Assembly (NCBI GenBank): GCA_964420045.1 | Contig: CAYQPQ010000002.1 | Span: 1-64,000 of the forward strand | Reading direction: 5' to 3' | Source: GCA-016699975 sp964420045 | Lineage (GTDB): Bacteria > Patescibacteriota > Minisyncoccia > Moranbacterales > UBA1568 | Length of the DNA stretch: 64,000 nt | Position numbers and translations under genes: made by a program | Shown here: one piece after another, positions 37,372 to 46,021 of the stretch | How the letters are laid out: the number at the start of each line of letters is the position of its first letter | Position numbering within the stretch: the first letter of the stretch is position 1 | The notes under the pieces: model-generated | What the model saw: the letters and a program-made list of their open reading frames with translations, nothing else | What the model was told of the DNA's origin: nothing | The model's database searches: none

Positions 37372-38381
37372 CGAGCACGGAATATACTTCGAGCCGCATT
37401 CCAGAGTGCAGGAGTCTCTTTTTTCTCCTTGAGCCAATACCACCACTCCGCACCCCAGAGATACACATCCGAAAAACCCACCTGACGTGCATACCGCACG
37501 TTTTCCATTAGCTGCTCGGCATTCATCGTCTTCCACTGCTCATCAAGCGAAACATCGGTCAATGATCCGTTCGCCCACGGCTCCGCCTGCAGTTCAATGA
37601 CCATAAAATGCTTCTGCTGCGTGAAGAGTCGAACAAGTTGCTCCTTGAATCGGAAGAAATTCGGACCAATCGGATAGGTTATATAGCCAAATCTATTGCT
37701 CCAAAGTTTCCGATAGAGCGTCGTCCCAAACACATCCCCTCGACTCGCTGCCGGAATCCATGTTGAAAGTTCGCCACTATCCGTCGTGAGTATCAGACGA
37801 GAAGTATCTTCCGCACGAGCGGCAGCAACCTCACGATCAAGTGTCTCACCGGAAATTGGCGGACACACTCCAAATGCCAAGAACGGCTCGTTCTCAATTT
37901 GCCAAAGCGAAACTTCAGAACGATTCTTGTATCGCCCGATTGTTTCTTGGATAAATCGTATGGCCGCCTCATTTTTCAGAACGTCCGTATTTGCCCATGC
38001 CGGCACGAAACACTCCGGCCACCGCGGAACTTTCTGTCCCACAGCGAGAATTACCTCTGCGTTGTACTGCTTCACCATATCGAGCTGCCAGTCTATATCG
38101 GAAAAATCAAACCGACCGCGCTCACGCTCCACAACATCCCAGTACACCGGAATGCGAACCTTTCGAACCCCGAGGTCCTCAAAAAGTGCACGAAGAACTT
38201 TCGGAGCATCCAATCCCAAATCTCGCGCAAACCGACTCGAAAAAGTTACTCCGAACTGCACGTCTCCTCGGGGTGCCGGTCCGGGGAGATTAAAATATGC
38301 AAAAAGAATTGCGCAAAGCACGAAGACAAAAAGAAATGCCCACAAAAAAACACGAAAAGATCGAAGAAAAAGATGCTTCAT
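37368..38381 (-). CDS. membrane-anchored glycoside hydrolase, clan-A-like
   Basis: One N-terminal membrane helix (VFLWAFLFVFVLCAILFAYF) is followed by a TIM-barrel-like domain. It contains YWDVVERERGRFDFSDIDWQLDMV, a probable acid/base glutamate in SLWQIENEPFLAFG, and a probable nucleophile glutamate in HFMVIELQAEPW. The NEP motif and the positions of the two glutamates fit clan GH-A families such as GH5 or GH39, but the substrate is unknown. It acts outside the membrane, presumably on cell-surface or host glycans. It is followed by the leaderless promoter of the HAD gene at its 3' end. The DMT transporter gene lies 14 bases upstream, so the two are likely co-transcribed. Confidence 0.88.
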   Translation of the reverse strand: MKHLFLRSFRVFLWAFLFVFVLCAILFAYFNLPGPAPRGDVQFGVTFSSRFARDLGLDAPKVLRALFEDLGVRKVRIPVYWDVVERERGRFDFSDIDWQLDMVKQYNAEVILAVGQKVPRWPECFVPAWANTDVLKNEAAIRFIQETIGRYKNRSEVSLWQIENEPFLAFGVCPPISGETLDREVAAARAEDTSRLILTTDSGELSTWIPAASRGDVFGTTLYRKLWSNRFGYITYPIGPNFFRFKEQLVRLFTQQKHFMVIELQAEPWANGSLTDVSLDEQWKTMNAEQLMENVRYARQVGFSDVYLWGAEWWYWLKEKKETPALWNAARSIFRAR

Positions 38382-38395
38382 GACGCTTCAAAAAT

Positions 38396-39403
38396 TCAAA
38401 AAAGCGAATACTCCCCGCGGACCGCAAACCATATGCCAAGCGAGATGAGAATAAATGCCCCGATTTTCCGAATCCATTCCGCACGAGATATTCGCTCCGA
38501 GAAAATGTCCGGGAATCTCTTTGAAAGAATCAGCGCAAGGAGAAAGACGAACACGAACTGCGCGCCCACAAGCGCTTGAACAAGCGAAACCGGTCCGCGA
38601 TATGTGGCAAATATAATAAGAATCGCACCGATGCCACCGAGAGTTTTCCCGGAGATAAAGAGTAGCCACGTCGGAACGGAACCTGTTCGCCGACGCTGCG
38701 CATCAGCACTCTTCAAGCGAGCATCGACCGAAGACAAAGAAGCATCTCTTCGCACAAAAATCTCTTGAGACAAGAAAGCGACCATGTCTCGGCGGTAGAC
38801 AGGAATGATACAAAGAGAAAGTCCTCCAAGAAACACGCCGAGCCGAGACCAAATAAGTCCACTCACAAAATTCGCGCCACTTCCTTCTCCCACTTTGATG
38901 AGAAGATAGAATCCCGCGAGAAACAAACCCGAAAGAAATGCGAGCCGGACCTCACCCTGCGAATACCAGCATCCGCCGGAACCGGAAAGAGAGAGCAATA
39001 CGACTCCGACAAGTAAAAGAGCAAATGAGAGAAGACCGAAAACCGGGATTTCTCCGGAAACAACAATCCGAACAATCGACGGAAACAGCGTGATAACCGC
39101 CGAGAAAATGCCAACCAATGGCAGAATACGCGACACTTCGCCCGTCCGAAACGCGGTAAACAAAAAAAGCAAACTCCACGCAAAGAGCACTCCCGATACC
39201 AAGAAGATCGCCATGCCCGCAGGCGGAAGGAGATGCAATCCGAACGGCGCAAGCACAAACGACGTCAAACTAAACAGCGTCAGGATCAAAACATAGACCG
39301 CCGGTTTCTCGATGCGCCCTGACACCAAAAACTTATCCGCAATCCCGGAAAGCGCCGTCGCCCCATACCCCCCAATCGCCGAGAAGAGCCACAGCATAGT
39401 CAC
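38396..39403 (-). CDS. EamA/DMT-family transporter
   Basis: The protein has about ten hydrophobic helices in two similar halves, with the internal repeat typical of the drug/metabolite transporter superfamily (EamA). Diagnostic stretches include LVSGVLFAWSLLFLFTAFRTGEVSRILPLVG and GPVSLVQALVGAQFVFVFLLAL, the ends of each half. The loop between the halves is long and carries repeats (SSVDARLKSADAQRRRTGS). The substrate cannot be told. It heads a pair with the glycoside hydrolase downstream and could import or export the products of sugar breakdown, which is inference. An extended -10 promoter lies 24 bases upstream. Confidence 0.9.
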   Translation of the reverse strand: MTMLWLFSAIGGYGATALSGIADKFLVSGRIEKPAVYVLILTLFSLTSFVLAPFGLHLLPPAGMAIFLVSGVLFAWSLLFLFTAFRTGEVSRILPLVGIFSAVITLFPSIVRIVVSGEIPVFGLLSFALLLVGVVLLSLSGSGGCWYSQGEVRLAFLSGLFLAGFYLLIKVGEGSGANFVSGLIWSRLGVFLGGLSLCIIPVYRRDMVAFLSQEIFVRRDASLSSVDARLKSADAQRRRTGSVPTWLLFISGKTLGGIGAILIIFATYRGPVSLVQALVGAQFVFVFLLALILSKRFPDIFSERISRAEWIRKIGAFILISLGIWFAVRGEYSLF

Positions 39404-39426
39404 ACAAAAACAAATGAAGTGCCTCC

Positions 39427-39435
39427 ATTATACCA
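39427..39435 (-). promoter_or_regulatory. extended -10 promoter of the DMT gene
   Basis: On the minus strand TGG precedes a perfect TATAAT, with a start point about 17 bases before the ATG at 39403. Confidence 0.55.
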
Positions 39436-39456
39436 TCAAAGATTCGAAAGCAGCAT

Positions 39457-39486
39457 AAAAAAAGACGACCCTTGAGACGGGTCGTC
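39457..39486 (-). terminator. terminator downstream of the lysozyme-like operon
   Basis: GACGACCC and GGGTCGTC form the stem and a run of seven T follows on the minus strand. It lies about 110 bases after the stop at 39597; the bases between hold no gene. Confidence 0.85.
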
Positions 39487-39596
39487 GAAGTCTTTGATAA
39501 ATACGCTTTAATATTTTAACTGTGAGATTTAACAGCTTCAACCTCAAAGCTTTCATGTACACTGTCCAGTCTTCTTTCGTTTAACGAAACCGAGAA

Positions 39597-40232
39597 TCAA
39601 AAAAACCGATGGTACACGTTTCCGACATCAGAAATCCATTTCGCCACACTTTCTGGAGAATGTCCTTCACAGGACGAGCCGCACTTCCAAACAATGAGTC
39701 GCTCCGGCGAGTCCAAATGTTTCTCATGAACCAGCTCGGAGAGTCGATTGCCTACCGTCTCAATCGCTTCTTCCGGACTCGCGAAACACGCATAGCCCAT
39801 ACCGGTGCCGCGGCTTCCCGTTCCCTTATAGCCCCAATAGTTGTAGCAGTCAATGCCGTCCTTCGTCGGAGCATGCTCTCCCCAGGAGCTTTCCTTTCGA
39901 GCGATGCTCACCAAAAACGCCGCCGTCTCCCGATCGCGCTTCGCCAAGAAAGGCGCCATCGCTTCCATCGGTTCGCCCTGGAGCGTTGAGGCAAGCAATG
40001 TGCGAAACCGAAACTCCTCCTCCGTCTCCCCTTCTTTCGGAGACATTTCCGCCTCGCAAGAGGGGGCAAGAGTCTCCTGACTCGCATCACTCAGAGCATT
40101 CTCCGATCGGAATTCCAGCAGATCGTCCTGCAAGTGAATATCCGACCCTTCTGCCGAAGCCATACCCCCATTCCAAACAAAGAACACGAAAAAGAGGCTA
40201 ATAAAGCCAAAAAATCTGCAAGCATACCACAT
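39597..40232 (-). CDS. secreted lysozyme-fold protein with conserved cysteines, paralogue 1
   Basis: A signal peptide (FFGFISLFFVFFVWNGGMASA) is followed by a linker with acidic residues, and the catalytic-type domain covers the last 120 residues. It has ARKESSWGEHAP with a probable catalytic glutamate, the CYNYWGYKG motif, YACFASPEEA and VWKCGSSCEGHSPESVAKWI. The fold resembles the glucosaminidase and lysozyme-like group that cleaves peptidoglycan. Four cysteines are conserved with the next gene (CYNY, ACF, C..SC), which suggests two disulfides. The start is ATG 40232, because the upstream frame is the translation of a palindromic repeat that sits immediately before it. Confidence 0.8.
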   Translation of the reverse strand: MWYACRFFGFISLFFVFFVWNGGMASAEGSDIHLQDDLLEFRSENALSDASQETLAPSCEAEMSPKEGETEEEFRFRTLLASTLQGEPMEAMAPFLAKRDRETAAFLVSIARKESSWGEHAPTKDGIDCYNYWGYKGTGSRGTGMGYACFASPEEAIETVGNRLSELVHEKHLDSPERLIVWKCGSSCEGHSPESVAKWISDVGNVYHRFF

Positions 40233-40234
40233 CC

Positions 40235-40270
40235 CCCGCCCGCAACGCTGTGCGTAGCAGTGCGGGCGGG
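40235..40270. repeat. palindromic repeat (GCCCGCAACG core) in the 5' region of the lysozyme-like gene
   Basis: CCCGCCCGCA and TGCGGGCGGG form a ten-base stem around ACGCTGTGCGTAGCAG. The same core, with small changes, lies in the inverted repeat between rpmI and rplT (35416-35449). Confidence 0.8.
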
Positions 40271-40342
40271 CCCGACGTAAAGGAATATCCATAGAGAAAG
40301 AGTGTTACCAAGTGATAACACTCATTTCTAGCATATTTAAAG

Positions 40343-41386
40343 CTATTCGTCAATATCATGAAAATACAGATCGACATCTTGAATCCATTTCTTTGTGTCC
40401 GCCTTATCATGCGAGGAGCAGTCGTAGCCACACTTCCACACCACCATCATCTCTGCCGGCGTATCAACTTTCTCGGTATAGATAAGTTTTTCCAGCCGAC
40501 GAGACACCGTATCAACCGCATCTTTCGGGCTATTGAAACACGTATGCCCTCCCGTCCCCATAAAGCGACGCTTCCCGCGATATCCCCAGTAATTAAAGCA
40601 GTCATGACTCTTCAAGAGCGGCACTCGCTTTCCCCAGGCGCTTTCTTTTTTGGAAATACCGATAAGAAACGCGGCAACAATCTTATCTTTCTCCAAGATA
40701 TAGGGCACCATGTCTTCAATCGGGTATCCGGCAACCATTTCTCGAATTTTCGTTTCGAGCTCTTTCTTCTCTTCAACTTCTCGAATACTTTCGAGATCTT
40801 CCGTCACCTCGGTAACAAATTGATCGTCCAGAGCATGATCGTTCGCACCAAGAACAGCTGGCTCTTCCGGCATCGACGCTTGGGAACGTTCAAGAGCAAC
40901 CTTTGCAGCTTTGGGAGATTCTCCCTGCGCAAGCGCTTGCTCTCCAAAATACCGATAGAGAAGCGCGGTCAGCATTGCACCGAGGAAGATCGCCCCCACA
41001 AGCGATGCTCGCAGAGCATACTGCGGGGAAAGAGAAAACCAAGCGCCGGTTTTCACAAGGATGTTCTCAAGCATGCGAAACCTCCGCGCGCACCTCTCCC
41101 CAAAAGACACCGGTCGAACAGATTCAAGCCCGACATACTGAGAGGCACGCGGACGAATATCATCAACAGGACGCCGATGTCGACCCGAAGACGCTGCTAT
41201 TTTTGAACGCTGGTGATAGGCAATGCGGCTTCCACGAAAGAACACTGTTGACTCAAGCGGCTTCTCAGCGAAGCCTCGCGAAGAACACGTGCTCGATTGA
41301 ACAACCGGGGATGCTGGTTGTTTTGGAACACCGTCAACGCATACTCGTCTCCGCATGCGTTGCAATGAGTATGAAGATACATCCAT
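40343..41386 (-). CDS. membrane-anchored lysozyme-fold protein, paralogue 2
   Basis: The N-terminal 120 residues are low-complexity and basic (QYVGLESVRPVSFGERCARR). One membrane helix follows (ASLVGAIFLGAMLTALLYRYFG), then a linker of about 100 residues. The C-terminal domain is the paralogue of the neighbouring gene: SKKESAWGKRVP, DCFNYWGYRG, GHTCFNSPKDA and VWKCGYDCSSHD. The same glutamate and the same four cysteines are conserved. It probably cuts peptidoglycan at the outer face of the membrane. The start at ATG 41386 is ten bases after the stop of the thioredoxin-like gene. The long N-terminal extension is unusual and may include cytoplasmic interaction sites. Confidence 0.8.
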   Translation of the reverse strand: MDVSSYSLQRMRRRVCVDGVPKQPASPVVQSSTCSSRGFAEKPLESTVFFRGSRIAYHQRSKIAASSGRHRRPVDDIRPRASQYVGLESVRPVSFGERCARRFRMLENILVKTGAWFSLSPQYALRASLVGAIFLGAMLTALLYRYFGEQALAQGESPKAAKVALERSQASMPEEPAVLGANDHALDDQFVTEVTEDLESIREVEEKKELETKIREMVAGYPIEDMVPYILEKDKIVAAFLIGISKKESAWGKRVPLLKSHDCFNYWGYRGKRRFMGTGGHTCFNSPKDAVDTVSRRLEKLIYTEKVDTPAEMMVVWKCGYDCSSHDKADTKKWIQDVDLYFHDIDE

Positions 41387-41396
41387 GATATCAGTT

Positions 41397-41798
41397 CTAT
41401 TGAATGCCCGCCTTCTCCTTGAAGAACTTCTCCGCGTCCGGACCACCAACAAAGCATTTCCCTTCAGCCCATACAAAAGGCACACCCATACCGGATTTCT
41501 CTATGCCACATTCATCCGCACGCTTTTGCATTTCACTGGAATTCCTCGGATTATGCCACACTTCTTTCTTGGCAAATGAAACCTTTTCGGCTATATCGTT
41601 CTCTTCAAGAAATTTCTCGAGATCTTTGCAGTGCGGACATTCTTTTCCGTAGTAGTATACTATCGGCGAATTCGGATCGCCGGAATCATCCGTTGATGGA
41701 GCGCTTGCCGACGGAGCACTCAGAACACCCCACACAATGAGCCCGAGGACACCTGCCACAAGAGCGCACACAAGGATCACTTTTGTATATCGCGCCAT
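41397..41798 (-). CDS. membrane-tethered thioredoxin-like protein (CPHC)
   Basis: A 20-residue membrane helix (VILVCALVAGVLGLIVWGVL) is followed by a proline/serine linker and a thioredoxin-like domain. The active site is YYYGKECPHCKDLEKFLEEN and the cis-proline region is GVPFVWAEGKCFVGG, typical of the glutaredoxin/thioredoxin fold. The CPHC form is the one found in DsbA and other disulfide oxidoreductases, so it may make or repair disulfides outside the membrane. The next gene downstream encodes a protein with four conserved cysteines, a plausible client. It begins at ATG 41798, 20 bases after Lgt. Confidence 0.9.
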   Translation of the reverse strand: MARYTKVILVCALVAGVLGLIVWGVLSAPSASAPSTDDSGDPNSPIVYYYGKECPHCKDLEKFLEENDIAEKVSFAKKEVWHNPRNSSEMQKRADECGIEKSGMGVPFVWAEGKCFVGGPDAEKFFKEKAGIQ

Positions 41799-41817
41799 AG
41801 ACGTCTGGGTAAAGAAA

Positions 41818-42663
41818 TTACTCCGTACGAGGGAGTATAGCATTTTTGCCACTCCTTATCCACAAGAGCAACGCGCCGGAAACACAGAGCACACACAAAG
41901 AAAGAAGCTGTCCCAAAGTAAACACGCCGGCAATAAAACCAATTTGGGAGTCCGGCGCGCGAAAATACTCGAGCAAAAAGCGAATCCCCCCATATGCACC
42001 AAGTGCCCAAACGAAGAGTTGCCCGGGAGACCGGAGGCGCTTTGAAAGCAGCGTGAGCACACACCACAGCAGCAAGCCCTCGCCAACCGCTTCATAGAGT
42101 TGTGATGGATGGTGGAGCAGTCCATCAGCCGCATGAGGAAATACCATACCCCATGGCACGGATGTCACGCGACCGAAGAGCTCTCCTGCAAGAAAGTTCC
42201 CTATGCGCCCGAAGAAAATCGCAAGAGGAAGAGACCACGCGACACTGTCGAGCAATACCCATACTGACTTCCCATATCGCCAAGAAAAAAGAATAACGGC
42301 AGATGTCATGCCAAGTATTCCCCCATGCGCACTCATGCCGGCAATGCCCGTCCAAGCGCCCGTCTCAATACTAAACGGGGAAACAATCGCAATCGGATGA
42401 GCGGCGAAGAAAGCCACATTGTAGAACAGAACATATCCGAGACGAGCCCCGAGAATCGTCCCAGCAAGAAGATACAGAGAGAAATCCAGAAACTCGCCCG
42501 AAGACAACAATGCAGGAACAGACCGACAAAGTGCCTTCCAAAGAAAAAGGAGCGAGAAAACCGCTCCACACAAAAAAGCAATACCGTACCAAGAAAGAGA
42601 AAAGACGCCGAAGGAAAGAGCAATCGGGTCAATGTGTTCCGGAATGCGCTGCCACCATGACAT
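41818..42663 (-). CDS. lgt: prolipoprotein diacylglyceryl transferase Lgt
   Basis: The 281-residue membrane protein has the Lgt signature FGRIGNFLAGELFGRVTSVPWGMVFP near residue 150, with the essential arginine. It also has HPSQLYEAVGEGLL, whose histidine and glutamate are catalytic in E. coli Lgt. Seven or eight hydrophobic helices cover the length. It moves diacylglyceryl from phosphatidylglycerol to the lipobox cysteine of lipoproteins such as the one at 17.3-17.8 kb. Its ATG shares one base with the AI-2E transporter stop (TAATG), so the two are translationally coupled. Confidence 0.97.
   Translation of the reverse strand: MSWWQRIPEHIDPIALSFGVFSLSWYGIAFLCGAVFSLLFLWKALCRSVPALLSSGEFLDFSLYLLAGTILGARLGYVLFYNVAFFAAHPIAIVSPFSIETGAWTGIAGMSAHGGILGMTSAVILFSWRYGKSVWVLLDSVAWSLPLAIFFGRIGNFLAGELFGRVTSVPWGMVFPHAADGLLHHPSQLYEAVGEGLLLWCVLTLLSKRLRSPGQLFVWALGAYGGIRFLLEYFRAPDSQIGFIAGVFTLGQLLSLCVLCVSGALLLWIRSGKNAILPRTE
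41834..41842 (-). promoter_or_regulatory. extended -10 promoter inside the end of lgt
   Basis: On the minus strand TGC-TATACT lies 36 bases before the ATG of the thioredoxin-like gene, within the last codons of lgt. Confidence 0.45.
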
Positions 42664-43736
42664 TATGTTGATCCATTTTGATTGTAGGTCTCGAGATCAA
42701 TTTTGAACTCGCGGACATATATCCGCATCAATGCCAAAAAGAATGAAACGAGAAGCGGACCGAGCAGGAGTCCGATAATGCCGAACAACGCAATACCGCC
42801 AAGCGTTGAAAAAAACACGAGAAGCGGATGAATCTGCGTATCTCGACCAACAAGTTTCGGGCGAACCACATTATCCACCGTCGAGACAATGCCCACACCG
42901 AACGCAAGCAGAAATATCCCGTGCCACACATCCCCCGAAAAGAAGAGCCATAGCCCCATCGGAAGCCAAACAATACCCGACCCAACCGCCGGAATAAGCG
43001 AGAAAAATCCCATAACCGCACCCCAAATGGCGGGCGAGGACACCCCGGCAACAGCAACTCCGATACCGCCGATAACTCCTTGCAACAAAGCAATGGCAAG
43101 GGATCCTCGAATGACCGCGCGACTCATGGAGGCGAAATCCCGCATAAGTTCCTCATCGTCCCGATCCGAAAGAGGGCTCACATGCTTCATAAGACGAACA
43201 ACGCGATCACCGTCGATGAGAAAATAAAACAAAGCGAAGAACATCGCGAATATCCACAAGACAAGCCCCGCAACACTCACGTAAAGCGCCTGGAGAAAAG
43301 AAATAAGCGCGCCGCTCCCGCCGACGATATTCCCTGCAATATCAGCGAAGCGAACATTCTTTTCCGACAAGTATTCGCCGACAACGGGCAGATTCGACAG
43401 CCACGTCTGCACCGACCCCATCAACTCTCCAAACGAGTGATTCTCCGACGAAAGAGATGCAAGCGCACTCGTCGCCTCACCGGCAACCAATGTCGCGAGC
43501 ATGAGAATCGGGATAATAACCAGAAATGCCACTAGCAACAAAACACTCGCCGCACTCAACCCCTTTCGACCGCCGAAAACTCGAAGAAAGAATTGATACT
43601 TCCCAAAGAAGAGCGTCGCCAAAACCGCAGCAACAAGCAGTGCTGTCAAAAAAGGTTGCATTACAAAAAACACCGCCACGCCCGTTATGAGAAGGACGCA
43701 GAAGAAAAAGATAGTATTGAAGTAAGGAATGCGCAT
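42663..43736 (-). CDS. AI-2E family transporter (PerM/YdiK-like)
   Basis: The protein has seven to eight membrane helices and the family features: DGDRVVRLMKHVSPLSDRDDEELMRDFASMSRAVIRGSLAIALLQG in the central region and FFSLIPAVGSGIVWLPMG. Members include permeases proposed for autoinducer-2 and sodium/proton antiporters, so the substrate here is open. A -10 box TATACT six bases before the ATG (43743-43748) suggests leaderless transcription and sets the start at MRIPYF (43736). A longer frame to 43754 is not needed. Confidence 0.92.
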   Translation of the reverse strand: MRIPYFNTIFFFCVLLITGVAVFFVMQPFLTALLVAAVLATLFFGKYQFFLRVFGGRKGLSAASVLLLVAFLVIIPILMLATLVAGEATSALASLSSENHSFGELMGSVQTWLSNLPVVGEYLSEKNVRFADIAGNIVGGSGALISFLQALYVSVAGLVLWIFAMFFALFYFLIDGDRVVRLMKHVSPLSDRDDEELMRDFASMSRAVIRGSLAIALLQGVIGGIGVAVAGVSSPAIWGAVMGFFSLIPAVGSGIVWLPMGLWLFFSGDVWHGIFLLAFGVGIVSTVDNVVRPKLVGRDTQIHPLLVFFSTLGGIALFGIIGLLLGPLLVSFFLALMRIYVREFKIDLETYNQNGST

Positions 43737-43742
43737 GTTGTG

Positions 43743-43748
43743 AGTATA
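43743..43748 (-). promoter_or_regulatory. -10 box six bases from the AI-2E transporter start
   Basis: TATACT on the minus strand is followed by CACAAC and ATG. A TTGCAG lies 19 bases upstream as a weak -35 box. Confidence 0.5.
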
Positions 43749-43762
43749 ACACACTGCTTGCC

Positions 43763-44881
43763 TTAGCCTGCAAACACCGTTTCCTTCGAAAACTCAGCGA
43801 ATCTATGTTGACCCGACAGAACTTGCGCATTAACGAAGAGCATTGGCACGCCACGGACGCATTCTCTCCTATGAGGCAGGCGCACCGACACTTCCAAACC
43901 GTATCGATCCCGAAACCATTGCTTTATACCAGCGCGCGTATTGTGCGATGCTGGCACAAAAAACGGCGTATACGAAGTTTTCAGAGATGAAAAATACTTG
44001 CGGTGATCCTCATGCAAAGTCACTTCAACCCGAGCATCCTTCCAGTCAAACCGTTCAGAGCCGCCATACGATTTCCTGTTCTGTATTTTTGATTTCTGTT
44101 TCCCTTCGGCCTGCCGCGCATTCTCACGCGATCCATGCTCCCTATAATACCGACACTGCTTTTGAAGCGGACACGCCGCACACTTCGGCTTTCCCACGCA
44201 CATCGCGCTCCCAAAATCCATCAGTGCCGCATTCAAAACCTTTGCCGACAAGGAAAATTCCCGCCCAATACGATTCATATGCTGCCATTCGGTATTCCCG
44301 CGACTCAACACCGTTCTTTTTTTGAGACGCTTCGCTTCCAAATTTCCCGATTTCGAATTCGCGCTTTCCGAGTGCCAATCACCCACACTCTTGGTCCCAA
44401 AGAAGAATCTCCCAACAACTCGACGAAGATTTGTATCCCACGCGAGGTATTCCTCGCCATGCGCAAAACTCGCAATCGCACTCGCCGTATACGTTCCGAC
44501 ACCGGGCAACTTTTGGAGCGCTGTAATATCATTCGGAAATTCCCCGCCGAATTCATCAACCACCATTCGTGCTGTCCGGAGCATGTTTCTCCCGCGCGCA
44601 TAGTACCCGAGTCCGGCATAATACGGCAGGAATTCTTCCCACGACGCCCGCGCCAAACTTTCAACAGTCGGAAAGCACTCCAAAAACTTTTCGTAATACG
44701 AAATAACACGAGACACCTGCGTCTGCTGCAACATAATCTCCGACACCCAGACTTCATATGCTGAAATTCCCTCCCGCCGCCACGGCAAATGCTCCCGCCC
44801 AGCTTTTTCGAAGAAATCGAGGAGAGTAGATTCAAAAAAGCGAAGTTTTTCCGAAGAAATATTTGTAGGTAAACCTTTCAT
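43763..44881 (-). CDS. mutY: A/G-specific adenine glycosylase MutY
   Basis: The HhH-GPD domain starts near residue 20: LPWRREGISAYEVWVSEIMLQQTQVSRVI carries the catalytic glutamate. It continues with LPGVGTYTASAIASFAHGEEYLAWDTNLRRVVGR, which holds the helix-hairpin-helix and the catalytic aspartate. The 4Fe-4S cluster ligands are CVGKPKCAACPLQKQC. The C-terminal 80 residues would be the NUDIX-like 8-oxoguanine reader, which here is short and divergent. An unusual 35-residue insertion (HSESANSKSGNLEAKRLKK...) separates the catalytic part from the iron-sulfur loop. It removes adenine opposite 8-oxoguanine. The start is ATG 44881. Confidence 0.94.
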   Translation of the reverse strand: MKGLPTNISSEKLRFFESTLLDFFEKAGREHLPWRREGISAYEVWVSEIMLQQTQVSRVISYYEKFLECFPTVESLARASWEEFLPYYAGLGYYARGRNMLRTARMVVDEFGGEFPNDITALQKLPGVGTYTASAIASFAHGEEYLAWDTNLRRVVGRFFFGTKSVGDWHSESANSKSGNLEAKRLKKRTVLSRGNTEWQHMNRIGREFSLSAKVLNAALMDFGSAMCVGKPKCAACPLQKQCRYYREHGSRENARQAEGKQKSKIQNRKSYGGSERFDWKDARVEVTLHEDHRKYFSSLKTSYTPFFVPASHNTRAGIKQWFRDRYGLEVSVRLPHRRECVRGVPMLFVNAQVLSGQHRFAEFSKETVFAG

Positions 44882-44931
44882 AAACGTGAGGGATATTCTA
44901 TCATAAAGCCGTAACCTTTTCACTCTTGATT

Positions 44932-45954
44932 ATGGGATTAGAAAACATGCCAACTTCATCCGATTCGGAAACATATCTTTCTCGACATGAGAAGAACATT
45001 GAGAAAAAACGCGAAGCATTCGCTCGAGAAACAGAAGAAAGATCGAAGGCGCTCAGTATTTCACCAGAAGAATATACTGATGCTTATGCGCGAAACGAAA
45101 AGAACGATCGAGAACGAATGAGCAAGAGGAGCAGCAAAACAGTAAAAAGAATGTTTGAAATCGGAAACATTGTTGGAGAAGAGAAAAATATTGGGCTACA
45201 TGATCGAACAGAACTTCAATATAAAAGCGACGAACTCGAGCGTCAAAATAACGAGCTCGAGCGTCAAAAAGAGCTTGCCGATCATGATTCTCTGACAGGA
45301 CTTTTGAGTCGCCGTGCATTCGAAGAAGAAGTAGCAAAGAGACAAGCAGTTATACAGAGACTCGAGAACTCAGAAGAATACGCGGGAACTGATCATCGAA
45401 AAGATCGAAGGAAAGAAAAGCCGCCATATTACTCTCTATTGTTTATAGACGCCGATCACTTCAAATCCGTCAATGACACCTATGGACATAGCGTGGGCGA
45501 CAAAGTACTCCAAGAGATAGCCCGTACACTTCAAGAAAAATTGCGCGCAAAGGACACCATCAATACACTCATTGCCCGATGGGGAGGTGAAGAGATAGTC
45601 GCTATTGTCCAAGCAGATATTGATACTACATGCTCTATCGCGGAACGTATCCGAGAAGCAATTGAAGAAAAAGTGTTCGAGGAAATGCCCAAACGAAAAG
45701 TCACCGTAAGTATAGGTGTTGCTCCGTACAACAAAGACCTCGCACATCACATCAAAACCGCAGACATGGCTGTTTATGCCGCAAAAGGCGATATTTCATC
45801 ATCTCAGAAAATTGGAAATGAACTGAGCGCATCCGGACTTGATATTTCCATACAACACCCAGGGATATCAGAAACCCGCAATCAAATATGGTTTGTGAAA
45901 GATGGGACGCTCTCGAAATTCAAACCAAAGAAACCAGAGGTGTCTGAATCTTGA
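44932..45954 (+). CDS. GGDEF diguanylate cyclase, soluble
   Basis: The first 115 residues are a charged helix and coiled coil (DELERQNNELERQKELADHDSLTGLLSRR), with no transmembrane segment or sensory domain. The GGDEF domain follows, with FIDADHFKSVNDTYGHSVGDKVLQEIA and the active-site loop RWGGEEIV, the GGEEF-type variant that is catalytically competent in other proteins. The canonical RxxD inhibitory site is not at its usual spacing, because the residues before GGEE are extended (AKDTINTLIARW). The C-terminal 65 residues are unrelated. It may make c-di-GMP, but no EAL or PilZ gene is seen in the window. It is divergent from mutY. Confidence 0.9.
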   Translation: MGLENMPTSSDSETYLSRHEKNIEKKREAFARETEERSKALSISPEEYTDAYARNEKNDRERMSKRSSKTVKRMFEIGNIVGEEKNIGLHDRTELQYKSDELERQNNELERQKELADHDSLTGLLSRRAFEEEVAKRQAVIQRLENSEEYAGTDHRKDRRKEKPPYYSLLFIDADHFKSVNDTYGHSVGDKVLQEIARTLQEKLRAKDTINTLIARWGGEEIVAIVQADIDTTCSIAERIREAIEEKVFEEMPKRKVTVSIGVAPYNKDLAHHIKTADMAVYAAKGDISSSQKIGNELSASGLDISIQHPGISETRNQIWFVKDGTLSKFKPKKPEVSES

Positions 45955-46021
45955 TTTTGGGATTTCCCCGATTATCTATTATCTATCCATCGCATCATAG
46001 TCACCAGACTAATCATGTGAA

